64,000 nucleotides of DNA from Steromphala cineraria (Eukaryota; Mollusca; Gastropoda; Trochida; Trochidae). Shown piece by piece: positions 13,001 to 28,000 of the stretch. A model generated the notes under the pieces. That model was not told the origin of the DNA. It made no database searches and worked only from the letters and a program-made list of their open reading frames with translations. The DNA is taken from assembly GCA_916613615.1 (NCBI GenBank), contig OU744732.1:46553227-46617226 (forward strand). Direction: 5' to 3'. Position 1 is the first letter of the stretch; every line of letters begins with the position of its first letter. A program made the translations under genes and the position numbers.

Positions 13001-16000
13001 AATCCTTTCAATAACTGTAATAATTACAATTTGGACCAAATATATGGCTTAAGTCAATAAAAACGTGGGGGCAGTTGCATAAAGCAACCTTAACACTAAG
13101 TTCGACCTCAGTACTATATTTTAGCTTACCATCAAGCTACGTGCAACTAAAACCTTGTCTGGAACTAATCTATCTCACCCTTGATTCCCGACAGTCTAAG
13201 TAAACCTAGCCTCAATATTACCCGTTTCACTCCGATATTGAGTCTAGAAAGGTCTAGTAGAGGGTCGCATCAGCCGACCATTCTGTGACCTATGACCCTC
13301 CAAAGCGCGCAAGCAGACTTTTGTGGCTTGTAAGATGAGTTTATGATGGGTCAATTCGGAACGTCGGCTGACCCGAACCTCTACTAGACCTTTCTAGGTC
13401 AATATCGGAGTGAAACGGGTAATATTGAGGCTATGATATAGACTTGTTCCCGCCACAAGGGTTTTCAGCTCTTCAATTCTGTTCCCAGGTCATGAGGGTA
13501 ACGTTGGTGAAGTACTAAAGCTTGGTGCGTGGACAGGCGGCTACAGCCGAGGGGCGGTGAACGTGAAGTGGGGAGGGGGACAGGACACCATCAAGGGGTA
13601 CAAGATCGGTGCCATGGGGAAAGTTGATCTCATCACTATCGATGAGAGCTCTGGATGGAAGTACTACAAATCCCATCTGCCTGTCCTGGGTAAGTATTTC
13701 AGAATGATAAGGGAGTTTTTTTGGATAATCTGCCTGTCCTTGGTAAGTCTTTTGGTATGTGCGATTTATGATTTTTCGAAACTGGGGAAATCATCAAGGG
13801 GTACAAGATTTGTGCAATAGCCTAAGTGAATCTGAGTGTTGATGAAAACACTTGGTGAGAGTACTACAAAAATCATCTGCCTGCCCTGGGTAAGTCCCTG
13901 GGAACAATGTGGGAGTTATATAATGTTTCTAATCTTGGGGATATCATTTAGGGGTATAGTCTTGTAACATACGCAAAGTGGACCTCTTCACTGTTAATGA
14001 AAGTCGAGGATGGAAGTTCTATAAACCCTATAGATCTGCCTTTTTTGGTAAGTCGTTAGGAATAAGAATATAATGGTGATTCGACTTTGTTGGTTGGGAG
14101 TTGGACAGACTGCCAAGGGATAAGCCGTAACATACAATTCAGGGGTACAAGATTTGTACCATACAATACCATTTCAGGGTTTTGAGGGGGAATGGAGAAT
14201 GATATGGGTGATAAGAACCTTTCGCGGTTGGAAGGGGTAAAAATATCTTTAAGAGTAAAGGTAGATTGTAAAAAACTAACGAATATAAAAAACTCCGGTC
14301 ATAGCTAAATCTTATTTCGAGTAGATATGTAACCAGAGACTTGTAAATATTGGGATGAATCTACACCATGCTCCGTCGTGATTGATAATTAGCTTTTAGC
14401 GAATAAGTTTTTTTCCGGGGAATGGAAGTTTCGAAATATTGCCTCTGACTGGATATGAAATTGATCAGTGGCTGCTGCACCACACGGTCTAACGACATTC
14501 CGTATAGATACATGGTAAGGAACAGACTGAATTTAAATCAATTAAACTCCCTCTGTTGAATTTTGTTACTGAAACCCTCTCCTTTATCCAGACGTTCTGA
14601 ACCCCGAAGAGATACGACTCATGGTCGGGGACAAGGTTGCTGTACAGGTCGATAAAAAGATCTTCGAGCGAATGCACAGAGACATTGCTGGTTATAAGGA
14701 CAGTATGACCCAGGTACTCGTGTATGAATGATATACAAGTTTACTATGCCTGTTCTAACTCTTAATCGCTGCGGTATCGTTTATGTTTGTTGCCGTTACT
14801 GATGCTGAAATGTCGTATTTGGCATGTTATTAAGAATTATTCTTACGTGTTTTGCACTGCGTTGTTACTTCATATCTTCACGATATTTAGAAACAGTTTC
14901 CACTAGTTTGTTTTTGTTATGAATATGCTCAGCTGTCTTGTATGGAAACAAAGGACTGTAATAACATAACGTAAATAAATACAAATGTAATGTATATTAA
15001 TTTAAACCATGTACTCATAAAGACTATCAAGCAATATGATTTTGCAAAAATATCCAACCTTTGGCGAGAATCAGGGATTGGAAAATGCCGGGCCCACAGG
15101 GCATTTTGCATATTAAATGGCCCGTTAAAAAATTATTATTAAATAAATGCAATGACCAATCCAGATTTAAAAAAATAAGTTAAAATGCTTGAAAATAGCC
15201 CATTGTGAAGGATTGTTTTCCAATTCTCTTTAAAATGTACTGTCTATTACGTTAAAAATACAAATAGGCTAAACAGGCTTGCTGTGCGTTTTGATACTGT
15301 CACGGATGTAAAGAAGAAAACAAATATTATCTTTAAGTTTTTTGATTACGCTTAATATAAAATGGATTTTCAGTGTTTGGAAGAAACAGGAACCGTTGTG
15401 AAGGTACCAGATAAAGACCCCAGAGTTATTGTAGCCCAGTATGAAGACGCAGAACAATTTGTCCTGGTAAAGAACACACTCAAGCGGGTACGTGATTTTA
15501 TTCATCACAATGAATGAATTCATCCTCGGTCAACTAGGTTTTAATGTCCGATGCTCTACACTAAATCAGCCTTAGGAGCTTTAATATGTTCTGAAATTAC
15601 CAGCCTTGTAATAAAGTGATACTGGCATATCGATTGGAATTGTGAATAGAAATAACTTTAATTTGGTAAAGTGTTTGTATTACTAAAAACGTTTTATGAA
15701 TAATGGCTGAATGAACTGAAATGAATGATAGCACCTAATGTGCTATTAATTGTATGCACGCATAGGTGTTTTGCTGTACCACAAAATATAACAATTTTGC
15801 TTTGTATTGGCCAGGTTTGTTGTATTTTACCTTACGTTTTATAATGAATGGTTTTCATTTGAAACCATAATCATGGTTTATGTTTGAATTTGATTTTAAA
15901 AATGAACACTTAATATTATTGAAGAATCGTCACGTCAGAAATACAATCTCTTTTGTCGTATTTAACAATTTGAACATTTTGAACTTCAATTTCAGCTTCA

Positions 16001-19000
16001 TTCGTTTTCTGTTGGCGACACTGTGCGGATCATCTCCAACTACAACGCTGCTGTGGAGCTTCAACAGGGTCACGGTGGATGGAACGATCGTATGGAGGAG
16101 GTATGTCCTTGTATGAGTGGATGGAATGAATGAAATGATGAATGAAATTTAAATCAAACGAAAAAGGTCTTATCAGATCTCTTTGCAGTTAACGTGTGTT
16201 TTAGACCCATCTAAAATTTGTTTAAAGTGAAACTCGATAGATCGAAAACGTTTGATTTAATTCTTATAAGATTGCGTATGAAATAGCGGTATTTAACAGG
16301 ATGCAAAATGGTTTACTGTTTTTTATTTTTGCAACAAGTTTATCAGTATCAGAAGAACGTTCAGATTAAAAATCTAAATCATGGAAACTCTACTATTTCC
16401 TTACCAAACAAGTCAGCCAATGAAAAAAGAACTGGCTGATCCCTTTGAATCGGACAATCTAGTTAATACAAGCTGTTAGAATCGGTCTATATAGTTAAAA
16501 CTAGCTGTAATGTTTATTTCCAATAAGTCATACATTAAATCATTGATAATTATGCTCATAAAGTGTAAAATGCAATATAAATCCTAACGACGCCCGATTC
16601 AAAGATATCAGCTAGTTCTTTTTCCATTGGTTGATTTCCGAGCATGCGCGACACGGACTAGGTGGGTTAGTAGCTAGATGTAACGTAAGGACTTAGGGGA
16701 CGATAACATTACAGCTAGTTTTAACTAGATTGAGAATACTCAGGTAAGTGAACAAAGTTAAGGAACGCAGCTATACTTGTACTGTTCCAGTGTCTCGGAC
16801 AACAAGGGAAGGTGGTTGCGATAGACAAGGACAGAGACATGAGGATCCAGTTCACCACTCACAGGTGGTTCTTCAGCCCTGTCAGCTGTAGTCATGTGGA
16901 CAGGAAGATCAGTCTCAGTGATCCTGGGTCCTCCTTCGGATCCAGCTCAAGTTCTTCTGGATCCGATATTGATGGTAGGATTCATTTAAAACTCTTTATT
17001 TCACTATAGTTTTCTCAGGTCAAAGGCCCGGGTTCAAAACCTGAAGAAGACTTGGGTTTCATCATCATCATCATCATCAACTTTATTCAAGTATATAGGC
17101 CCCTGGGCCCAAATACAGGTACATGTTAACACATATTTCATATACAAATATAATAAGTAATAATACGCAGAACTTACGAGAAGTAGATAACATGAAAATA
17201 ATAATTAATCACAGGAAATTTCATTTAACCTTTTACATCGTTTTTCATAGGCATAATAAACATAGTGGCTTAATTTTTTCAACATGTAATTATCGTTGGT
17301 AGTTAGAATTTGTTTAAATGCATACAAATTTACATTTCTAATATATAATAGATATATTTTTCTTAAGTCATTATAATATGGACACACAGAAATGAAATGA
17401 AATTCGTCTTCTATTCCTTCCTTACAAATTGGACAAATTCTAGACAACCTATCAATTTTCTGCCATCTACCCTCATTAACCTTTAAACGTAACAGCCCCG
17501 ATCGTAATTTAACAATGCTTTTACGAAATTTAAAATCCACTATTTCAAATAAATATTTCTCCGGTGTAAGTAGACTTTTAATTTCTCTATATGTATCATA
17601 TCTGGTACTGTTATTTAGTGTAGAGTTCCAATTTTGAAAAAACATATCTTTTGCCCGTATTTTAAAAATATTGATAAATTGTACCCTGTCTCCTATACTT
17701 TGCGAAATCCAAACGAAACCAAATCCATGAGAAAAAAGCATATTTCTTATTTCTGAGGCCCAAGTTTTATGGCCGATATCATCCAAATGAAGTGACGTAT
17801 TATAAGATTTCTTAGGTAAACGATCTTCATGCATATATAAAATCTTCATCCAATAATTTAAAGTGCGCACAGCAGAATTAATATATAATGGGTATCTACC
17901 ACATTCACCATACACAATCGCATTAGGTGTTTGTGGACCGACATTTAAAAAATCTTACAGGCAGATAAGTGAATTTTTTCAATATTTTCATATCTTTTGA
18001 CCCCCCAAACTTCTGAAGCATACAAAAGCATTGGTTGTATTTGACTATCAAATATTTTAAAGAACACATCGGGCGAAAGAATTCCAAGTTTTCTCAGATT
18101 AACACTTATTTCTGTAAGGGCTTTCTTGGCTCGTAAGGAAAGATCATCAAGTACTTTTGTCATACTGAAATTACAAGTAAATAAGAATCCCAAATATTTA
18201 TAGCTATTAACAATTTTCATTTGTACATCATTTAAGAACCACACATCGTTCTTCGATAACCTTCCACCCTTCCTAAAGATAACAATGTTTGATTTTTCCA
18301 TATTCACAGTTAATCCCCATTTCTTAGTATAAGAAGCTAAAATATTTAATTGGCACTGAAGGCCACATTGTGTGTCTGAAATTAATATGACATCATCAGC
18401 AAAAAGTAACATCAATATTTGAATCATATCAGGGAACATTTGAATACCGTGTTTACCATTTTGTAATATCTCTATAGACAATTCATTGATGAATAATGAA
18501 AAGAGCATTGGACTAAGCATACATCCTTGTCTTAAACCAAATGGACACTCGAAGTATTCAGTTGTATTTGAATTAAATCTCACACATGATTTAACTGACT
18601 CATAAATACCCTTTAAAGCATTTAACATTTTACCAGCAAGTCCGTAGTTTGATAATAAAGTCCACAATCTTGATCTATCAACCGAGTCAAAAGCTTTCTG
18701 AAAGTCTATAAATGCGACATATACTTTTCTTCTTTTCTTACTTAATGACTTTTTAATAATAGAATATAATGTAAAAATATGGTCTACAGTGGAATACCCT
18801 CTTCTAAACCCAGCTTGGTTTTCAGATACTTTGTTCATTATATTTGCCCATTGCGTAAGACGTTCATTTAATATGCTGGTGTAGACTTTGCTTAAAATAC
18901 TCAGAAGAGATATTCCTCTATAGTTATCTGGGTTTTTTGTACTTCCTTTTTTATGTAAAGGGATAATGACTGCCTTAGTCCACGAGTCAGGGAATAATCC

Positions 19001-22000
19001 TTCACTAAAAAGTTTATTAAAAAGAGATAAAAGAAATGGCATAACAATATTTTCCGAACATTTGATCATTTCCGTTATGATACCATCAACACCTGGAGAT
19101 TTATCATTTTTCATTCCATTAATAGCTTTTCTTATTTCGACCTCAGTAATTGGAGATTCTAATATCTGTTTTTCAATATCATTCATCTCGACACTCGAAC
19201 ATGTTTGAAACTCTGTGTTATCGTCAATTTCAACTTCAGGTCTATCATAAATAGTCTTAAAGTGATTATGCCAGGTTTCACAAGATATATCTGCACTGGG
19301 AGTTCTTTTAGTGGCAATACTTCGTAATTCCTTCCAAAATAATTTAGAATTTGTTCTATATTCATACAGCTTCCTAGCTTTAAATTGTTGTGTTGTTTTC
19401 CTCCACTGTCTACATTTGCTTCTATATTGATTTCTTAAGTGACAGTATCGATTTTTATTGGTCACAGTTCTAACTTTTCTAAAGTATCTAAGACTCTTTG
19501 TAGCTTCTACCTTAGCTTTTCGACAATCATAACCGTAAAATTTCCGATTTGAGTAACTAGGACGAGATTTTCTTTTCATACAATCGGCTGCTTGTAAAAT
19601 ATAATCAACAAATGACGAGAGAGCAATTTCAGCGTTTGATGTGACTGTGTCTATTAATTCATCAAGGATTCCCTTATTACTTTTAAGCTTATCTAGAAAC
19701 GCATGTTCATACTTTGTGTTCCACTTATACTTTTGATTACTACAATTTTCGTTCTGGGGAAGTTCACTCATATATTTACAATTAAATGTAAGTACAAGTG
19801 GCATATGCTTACTTTCAGCTCTATCACATACTTTTAGATTGGCATACTGTGAAAATAAGTTGACAGATGAAATAATATAATCTATGACACTGCATCCCTG
19901 CTGTGATATGTAAGTATATTTGCCAGGAATATCTCCCGCAACCCGACCATTCAATGTGAACAAGTTAAAGATAAAACAGAAATTAAGTAACATGTTTCCA
20001 AATCTATTTACAACCATATCTTCAGTAGACCGTGATTCTAAGGGAACTGGCTCATCTTCTGGGAAAACATTATCACACTTATCATATTCAGACTCTGGTA
20101 GTTGATTTCCGTCTCCCATTCTCGCATTAAAATCTCCTAAAATCATAATCTCGCAATCTGTCACATAATTTGGATTCTCAAGTAACCATTCTTCTATCTG
20201 TTGTAGCAACATATATTGTTGAATAACTTTGTAATACGACGAACCTTCAGGTGGAATATAAACAGCAAATAACAATATGTCTCGATCCAGGTTTATCATT
20301 TTTTTTATCAAAGCGTAGACAAATTAGATTGTTTATATCGACTTCAATATTGGAACAAAAATTGGATATCGATTTCTTTACAAAAGCGTATATTCCACCT
20401 GAAAGTCTGCCATATTTTGATAACTTAAGTGCCTTGCTTATATACAATTCATAATCACAAAGTTCAGGTATAGTTAAACATGAATCAAGAAAAGTTTCAC
20501 ATAAACATATCAAATCAAATTGAAGTAAGAAATCTAAAAAATTTGTATCATGAAGTTTGTTAGATAGACCATCAATGTTCCATGATATAAACTTAAGAGG
20601 ATGGTACACAGAGTGAGGGAACGGATAATGTTGTTCAGTTATTGGTGTGTCATCAGGTTGAGTACTGGAGTCTGATATATCATAGGCCCGGCCGACTTCC
20701 TATCGTGGTGCATCATGTTGCGGGTTTGACGCGGAATTCACCGGAGTAGATGCATCATTTACCACAAAACTAACACTGTTCACAAGTCTGCCAGTTTTTG
20801 TCGGAGTGCCATATGTTCGGTTCAAAGTCATACGGGGTTGTGGAAAAAGCGGTCCACGCATTTTAGGGACAGTATATGAGGCATCATTTCTCTCAGTATA
20901 AAGTTTCCCATTCTTAAAGTATGCTCGCACTCCCTTCTCTTTGTGCTCATTGATGGTATCACGTTGCCTTTTTGTCAAATCGTTTGAAACGCCAATGTTT
21001 GATTTCTTAAGCTCCGATCGTAATGTAAGCACTTTAATTTTGTTTTCTGATGCCGCTAATTTGGCTATTAAAGGGCGGGTGCGTTGACCAAAACGTTTAC
21101 CCACGCGATGCGCGCGTAAAATGTCTGCGGGTAACCATGACGGATTAGCTGAGTGTTGGTTAAGCACATCTACAACAATATCCTTACAATCGTCGTATGT
21201 CTCAGTTTCACCTTCCTTCACATTGTAAAACACCACATTGTCTCTACGATACCGTGTTGTATCCTTGGGCAGACACTTCATCAACATTGCATTCAGTTCA
21301 CCAGCTATTAAAGATATAACTGAAAGCAGGAGGTGTTGATCTAAATAGTTTCTTTGACAGTACAATTCCTTCAGGGTAATGATGTAGAGAGCGCTTTGAT
21401 CATGCTCGTACGCGAAAATAGCGCCATATTAATGTCATTATCATTATCCTTTAGTGCAAGCTCAAGGGTCGATACAATAATCCGTTCGCCCCCTGAAATT
21501 GTTTAACACAGGATTTTGATCATGATCGAATATTCGACATTCGTAAATTAGACAGCACATTTGTGATCAGTCAAGAAGTTGAACATCATGACATATACTA
21601 CGCGACAATAGTTTAGACTCACCATCAAATAATGCTATGAAATTGTAGTATTGGCAGGCATTTTACAACTGATTTATGGTTACTCAAGTCTCAACTTATT
21701 ACCAAATTATTATGCATTTGTCATTAATGGACCTCGATTAACATGTGAATCATGACACTTTATTGACAAATGCTCAGGATATGTCCATGGACATCGTTAA
21801 AAATGCAACTTTTTATGTCATTATGTCGCCCTTCGTATCGGGGACAGTGTTTCATTATTGGGTTCGAATGAACTTTTCAAGCTTTCCTTAAATCAAGGTT
21901 GCTGCGTTTATTCTCAATCATGAATCATATAGTGTCTAATATTTACGACATTTGCGCTAGAAAAAAGACATTGCATTCTGTAATCCAAACTGAGTCTAAA

Positions 22001-25000
22001 CTTTTGTCTTGTAGTATATTTTAATATCCCCCTTATCTCGAATGCCTTTAATCACTGTTAACTCCTTGCCTATCACAAATTTGACAACAGTGTTTGTACC
22101 ACCATCACAATATCGTCGTACACAAAGCCTAAAACATCAGTTTCCGAATTATCAGTTTTATGCCTTGCTGCCGACCCCTGAGTTTTCTGTGCTGATATCA
22201 GCGCCCCTATAGGCGATTGTTACCAACCTCCAGTTACTTTCTGATTGGACCATTACTGAAGACAAGATGTTTGGGGATAACTTGAGTTTATTCTCTTCCA
22301 AGTTACATGGTTACTTGTCTGGGCAAAGGAAATATGTCAGAGCAACCACAGGCCATGCTCTGTACTGGAGGCTGACATGTTGGGTAATAACAAAAATAGG
22401 GATTGGGGTATGGAAATGAGGAATGCGAAATAAATGCGATTGCGGAATGCGAGAATGCGAAACGGAAAAGGATTTAAGGAAAATTAAATAGGTCATCTGG
22501 AAAATAAAGAATATCATTCAGTACAGCCTCCCCAAATTCATGGAGTTAATTTGTACTCAGTCCATGAATGATATTAGTCAATCAGTTCAGGTAATCTCAC
22601 GAGGCGTACGACAGGTCTCTCGTACTGCTTCTCTCCGACACACACACGAGCCGCTCTGACTCGTCCATCATGGCTGGGGAATGTCTGTGTCACTCTCCCG
22701 ACTGGCCACTGAGCTCGGCTGAGCTGAGGATCCACGACCAGCACTATGTCGCCTAGGGTAAGTTCATCAGTCTCTCGGGTCCACTTTCGTCTCAGCTGTA
22801 AGTCAGGTAGGTAATAGTGGATAAAGTGGGACCAGAACTGGTCTGCAATCACCTGACTATGACGCCACCGCCGTTGCCCCATCAGCTCACTTGCTGGGTA
22901 TACCACTTGCGGAAGAGATGGGTCTCGTCTACCCATCAGTAATAGGTTGGGTGTGATAGGGTCTATGTCACGGGCATCAGAGGAGATATATCCTAGAGGT
23001 TTGGAGTTGAGAATCCCTTCAATTTCGATCAGGACAGTTTGGAGTACAGCTTCTGTCACACACTGATCTCTGAGTACAACTCTCAGTGCAGTCTGCAAGG
23101 ATTTAATCTCTCGTTCCCAAACTCCGCCAAAGTGTGGGGAGTTAGGAGGGTTATATTTCCAGCGGACTCTCTGTTCAGAGGGTCTTTCTATCAGTGTTGG
23201 TTCCATCATGGAGAACGATTTCTGGAGTTCAGAGTCTGCTCCTTTAAAGTTTGTCCCTTGGTCGGAGAGAATTTCAAATGGTTTACCACGTCTGGAGACA
23301 AATCGTCGAAAGGCCATGAGGAATGCATCAGTATCTAGACCTTCTAACAAGTCAATGTGAACAGCACGCGTGGTCATACTTTTAAATATGACTCCCCACC
23401 TCTTCTCTACACGTCGACCAATTTTCACAGTTAAAGGCCCAAAACAGTCAATGCCTGTGGAACACTGGTTTGTATAGTCTCAATCGTGATGGGGGAAGAT
23501 CGTTCATCTTCGGAACCTCAGGTTTGCCTCGCCAGCGTCGACATTCTGTTCATTCATGTTGACGTACAATCAAGAACTTACGTCTCATTTCTGCAAGTAC
23601 TCTTTCTGGACCAGGATACAGAAGATCATCATCATATTTCTTGATGAGCAGCTTGGTAAGGTGATGATGAGGATCAAGGATGATGGGATATTTCATGGAG
23701 TCTGTGAGGCAGTCAGCATGACGTAGACGTCCACCTATTCTGATAAGTCCGCAGTCTTTGTTGTAGACTGGACTAAGGGGAAGCAGTCTACTTCCTGAGG
23801 GTATTTCCTTTTCTTTCATCAAGTTGTGGATTTCATCTGAATGAATCTGTCTGAATTTGTCGGAAGAGCTTGTCCTCAAACTCTTCAATTCTCTCAACTA
23901 TATTGGAGCTGTCCGATTCATTGGCCGCCCTGTGAGGTAGTGAGGTTGAGGTAGACACCAAAGTGTCCCAACTTGAGAACTGTTCATAGTCAACTGCAGG
24001 CATAGGGGAATCAATGAGTATTGCTCCACAGTAAGCTTTCTTGAGTTCAGTTTCATCTGTTCCTTTTTCGATATCCTTCCCAAAGACCATTTTAGGCCAT
24101 TTATCTGGAGTTTCGGACAAGAATGTTGGACCATGAGACCATCTTCTGTCTTTGCTTGATTCTCTGAGAGTTATTCCTTGAGTAATACTGTCAGCAGGGT
24201 TTTCTTTCGAGTTCACATAGTGCCAGTTCTCAACGTTGGTGAGTGTTTGTACTTCTGCTACACGAGTCCCAACAAACACTTTATAACGACAGGATCCAGG
24301 CTAGCACTGTTGTTGAATCACTCCAGAGCACAGTTCTTTTTATAGGTAAGGTAATCTCCTTGTTGATGACATCAGCAAGTTGAGCACCTGTAAGGGCTGC
24401 TGAGAGTTCAAGTCGGGGGATGGTCTGCTGTTTCTTCGGAGCAACTCTTGATCGAGCTGCAAGAAAGTTGACGTTTACAGTCTGGTCATCTGTAAGCTAC
24501 AGCCCCGTAGACACGTTCTGATGCGTCGCAGAAAACATGGATTTCTTGGTCGATGATTTCATGAGGTTCTATTCCTGGGGTGTAGCATCTAGGAAATTTA
24601 ACTTTTGAGATGTCTTCTAATTCATTCTCCCATTCTCTCCAAAGTTTGCACTATGTATCTGATTCTATAGTAGTGTCCCAGTCAATTTTGTTCTTCCATA
24701 GGTCTTGCACAATTATCTTCGCTCTGACGAGGTATGGAGATAGGTATCCCAAGGGGTCATACTGACTTGCGAGAATTTTATACATCATTCTCATGTTGAG
24801 CTGATGGTAGGTGATCTTGCGTACCTTGTAGCAGAGATTATCACTCTTACACTGCCACTGAAGGCCAAGTGTACCTTCGAGGGTATCCTCTTGTCCAAGG
24901 TTCAGCCATAATTCACATGCCTCAGACTTTGCATCTGTGGGGAGGTCTTCTACTACAGGTGGTAAGTTGGAGCACCATTGGCGAATGTTAAATCCTCCAT

Positions 25001-28000
25001 TTGCAAGAACAGACCTCAGTTCAGTAAGAAGTTCTTTGGCTTCTGATGCTGTAGGTTTACTGTCCAGGCAATTGTCAACATAGAATGACTGTGTGACTGT
25101 TTGTCTAAGTTGGCTGTCAGGCTCTGTGTTGTCAATAACTTGTCGCTGAAGGTAAGTAGCACAACAAGGGCTGCAGGTTGTCCCAAAGGGAAGAACTTGC
25201 CATTCATATGTGTCCGGGGGTCTTGAGGTTTCCATGTTACGCCAGATAAAGCGCAAGAGAGGTCTGTCTTGAGCTACGACTCGTACTTGGTCGAACATAG
25301 CTTGTATATCACCTGATATGGCTACCTGGTGCTGGCAGAAACGTAGAAGAACGCCCAGTAGAGTTGGACCAAGGACGGGGCCTGGTCGCAGGTAAGTGTT
25401 CAGTGAGATGCCTTGGAAGTTGAAGGAACAGTTAAATACAAGCCTGTATTTTCCGTTCTGTTCAATCACGTGATGAGGAAAGTACCATGATTCTTGACTG
25501 ACAGAAGCTTCTTCTTCTGTAAGTACTTTCACATAACCTGCCGATACCAACTTCTGTATGAGTTCATCATGTTTACTGGCAAATTGAGGGTTTCTTGTAA
25601 GTCTCTTCTCTGTTCGACGGAGCGCTGGAGTTACAGACAACTTGGTGGTTTCAAACTTGGGTGAGTCATTGGCACGAAGTAACGGTGTTGCATAACGCTG
25701 TATTCCGTCAACATCTACCTTTTCTGTTTGTGTCTCAAGAAGTTCTAGTGTTTACACGTCTTGCTTTGATCGGACGACTTTCTTCTCTGAGTAAGGCAAT
25801 ATGTCCATTTGCCACAGTCTCTCCACATTACTCATGAGAGAACACTTTTTCTCTGTAGAGGTGAGGTAGGTATGGATTTCACTCCGGCGAGATATATGCT
25901 TAGTTGGTCCCTGTAAGGTCCATCCAAGTGAGGTAAGTATTGCTGCTGGGCTTCCATCAGTGCTGGGAACAACTGGTTTCTGAGGTAGGATAAGGTCAGC
26001 GTAGTCGGATCCAATCAAGATCATAGGACGAGCCTGGGTAATGGTAGGTAAAGGCAAATCCTTTAGGTGAGGATATCTGGACTGGAGCTCTCTAACTGGG
26101 TAAGTATATTCAGATAAACACAAGTTGTCAGCGCTGAAGGCTCCGGTGATGGAGTATTTCTGATCTGGACGATCAGTGGAGGAGATTTGTAGGTCAACAC
26201 GTTGTCCTGTGCACCAGAACGGGTCACTCCGGATAGTTGTCAGCAATACTTTGTCAGGTGAACTTGGTAATTCCAACTGTCTCACAGCTGGCTGGAGGAT
26301 CATCGTTCGCATAGAACCATCATCGAGCAGGGCATAGGTTTCCATGACACCATTCAGTCCGTGAAGAAGAACCTTTACTACTTTCAACATTACACTGGGA
26401 AATTTTAATGGATGGTCAGCATAGACTGGTTCTGGTGTTTCAGCTTTGACTGTGTAGACCTTGTCTGCCTCTTTCTTGACAAACTCATGCAGTGCAGTCA
26501 AGTGCAGGCCGTCACACTCATGACAAGGTTTCTTCAAGGTACAGTCGTCTGGCTTGTGAAATCTTGCACATCTGTAACATCGTGGGCCTTTCTTGATCCA
26601 GTCTCTCACTTCAATACTAGACATGGAAGAGAACTTGGGACATGTATGGAGGAAATGGTCATTATTGTTGCAGTAAGGGCAGTATTTGAATTTCTCATAC
26701 TTGGAGATCTTCTGACGTGAGGTGTTTGTGTTAAACACTGATGTTGGTGAGAGATTCCTTTGTGTAGATTTCTCTTGTCTTGGACGAGAGTTGGTTTGAC
26801 TGCTTTGTTTCTCAGGTCTTGTGGCAGAGTTGGATGCAGAAGCTGTGGCTATCCTTTTTGCTCTTGCTTTTACTTGAAGCCAATTGGAAAAGTCAATCAG
26901 TGTATAACTACCACCCTCTGCTTTTAGTATGCCTCTGTTCAAGCAGTGTTAAATGAAATTATCTCTGTGTAGGGCAGGCAGTTTATTCATCAATCTGTCT
27001 ACATATGATCCACACCTTAATTCAAAGCTGTCCTCCCCGTCAACTGATTGTAGTAGACCTACCAGTGAGTGCACAGACAGTGCAAAATTATCAAATCCTT
27101 CGCTGTCCCCATACCTGATCTGAGGCAAGTTCATGATGTAGTTCAACTCGCTCTGTACCAACTGTCGAGGTTGACCATAACGTTCCTTCAGAGCTCGAAA
27201 GGCCATAGTATAGGGGGTGACATGACTTCGGTAGGCTTCAGCTAACTTCCTTGCACTTCCTCCAAGCTTGTCTAACAGGACCTGGAACTTGTACTGTTCT
27301 GTAAGATGAGTATAGATATCAATAAGGTTTCTGAAGGCCATCTCCAAGCGTGCAAAGTCCCTCTCTTTCCCACTTGAAAAGAATGGAAAGTTCGGCTTTG
27401 GTATTCCATAAGAGGCAGACAATAAGAGATCGTTGAAACTTCTGTTCTGTGGTCGAGAAGGGGCACGTTCAGGGTAGAACGAAGGTCCAGTTGTTATTCT
27501 GTTCCATGGTTGTGTAGGAGCACGTTCAGGGTAGAAAGAAGGTTCAGTTGTTATTCTGTTCCATGGTTGTGTAGGAGCACGTTCAGGGTAGAAAGAAGGT
27601 TGAGTTCCTGGCTAGAAAGGGGTGCTGTACTCTGGGTAACTCCTTAACATGAAACACGAAACATGAGGAATATGAGGCATTGCTTGAGCAAAAGAGGTAT
27701 TACAAATCTGAGGTATTGTCTGAGCAATTGAGACATGAGGCATATGAGGAATTGTCTGAGACATAGTTGCTTCAGGCCAATGAATAGGGATTTGCTTGCT
27801 TGCATCAGGTTGATTCATTACAGTGATCTCTGGTTCAAGTGGATATTTCCTGATATTCTCTTTATCCTCATTAAAATATTTATGATAGGGAAATGGCTTG
27901 GGCTCCTCAATATGTAGTTCACTTACCCAAGTTTGTATCATTGATGCAACAAGTTGAGCTTCCTTCATGTGGAACTCTGCCTCCCTCAGTTTTCTTTCTC

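Larger units (their letters stand above)
17062..21365 (-). mobile_element. Non-LTR retrotransposon (LINE), ORF1 and ORF2, inactivated
   Basis: A nearly full-length LINE in antisense within intron 8. Its 3' end at about 17062 carries a (TGA)n/(ATC)n microsatellite tail. ORF1 and ORF2 lie head to tail with a gap of about 90 nt. ORF2 is broken by frameshifts at an A-run near 20296 and a T-run near 17950. The C-terminal zinc knuckle and VYGECGRYPLY block are shared with the remnants at 21-1056, 30470-30762 and 59378-59599, so this family has several members in the window. I do not assign a clade; the RT resembles the CR1/Jockey side rather than L1. Confidence 0.9.

Noticed and set aside
19920..20454. 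Plus-strand frames opposite the LINE
   Set aside because: Antisense shadows of ORF2 without domains.
23039..23338. Plus-strand frame opposite the BEL integrase
   Set aside because: Antisense shadow; the opposite strand encodes the recognised integrase core.
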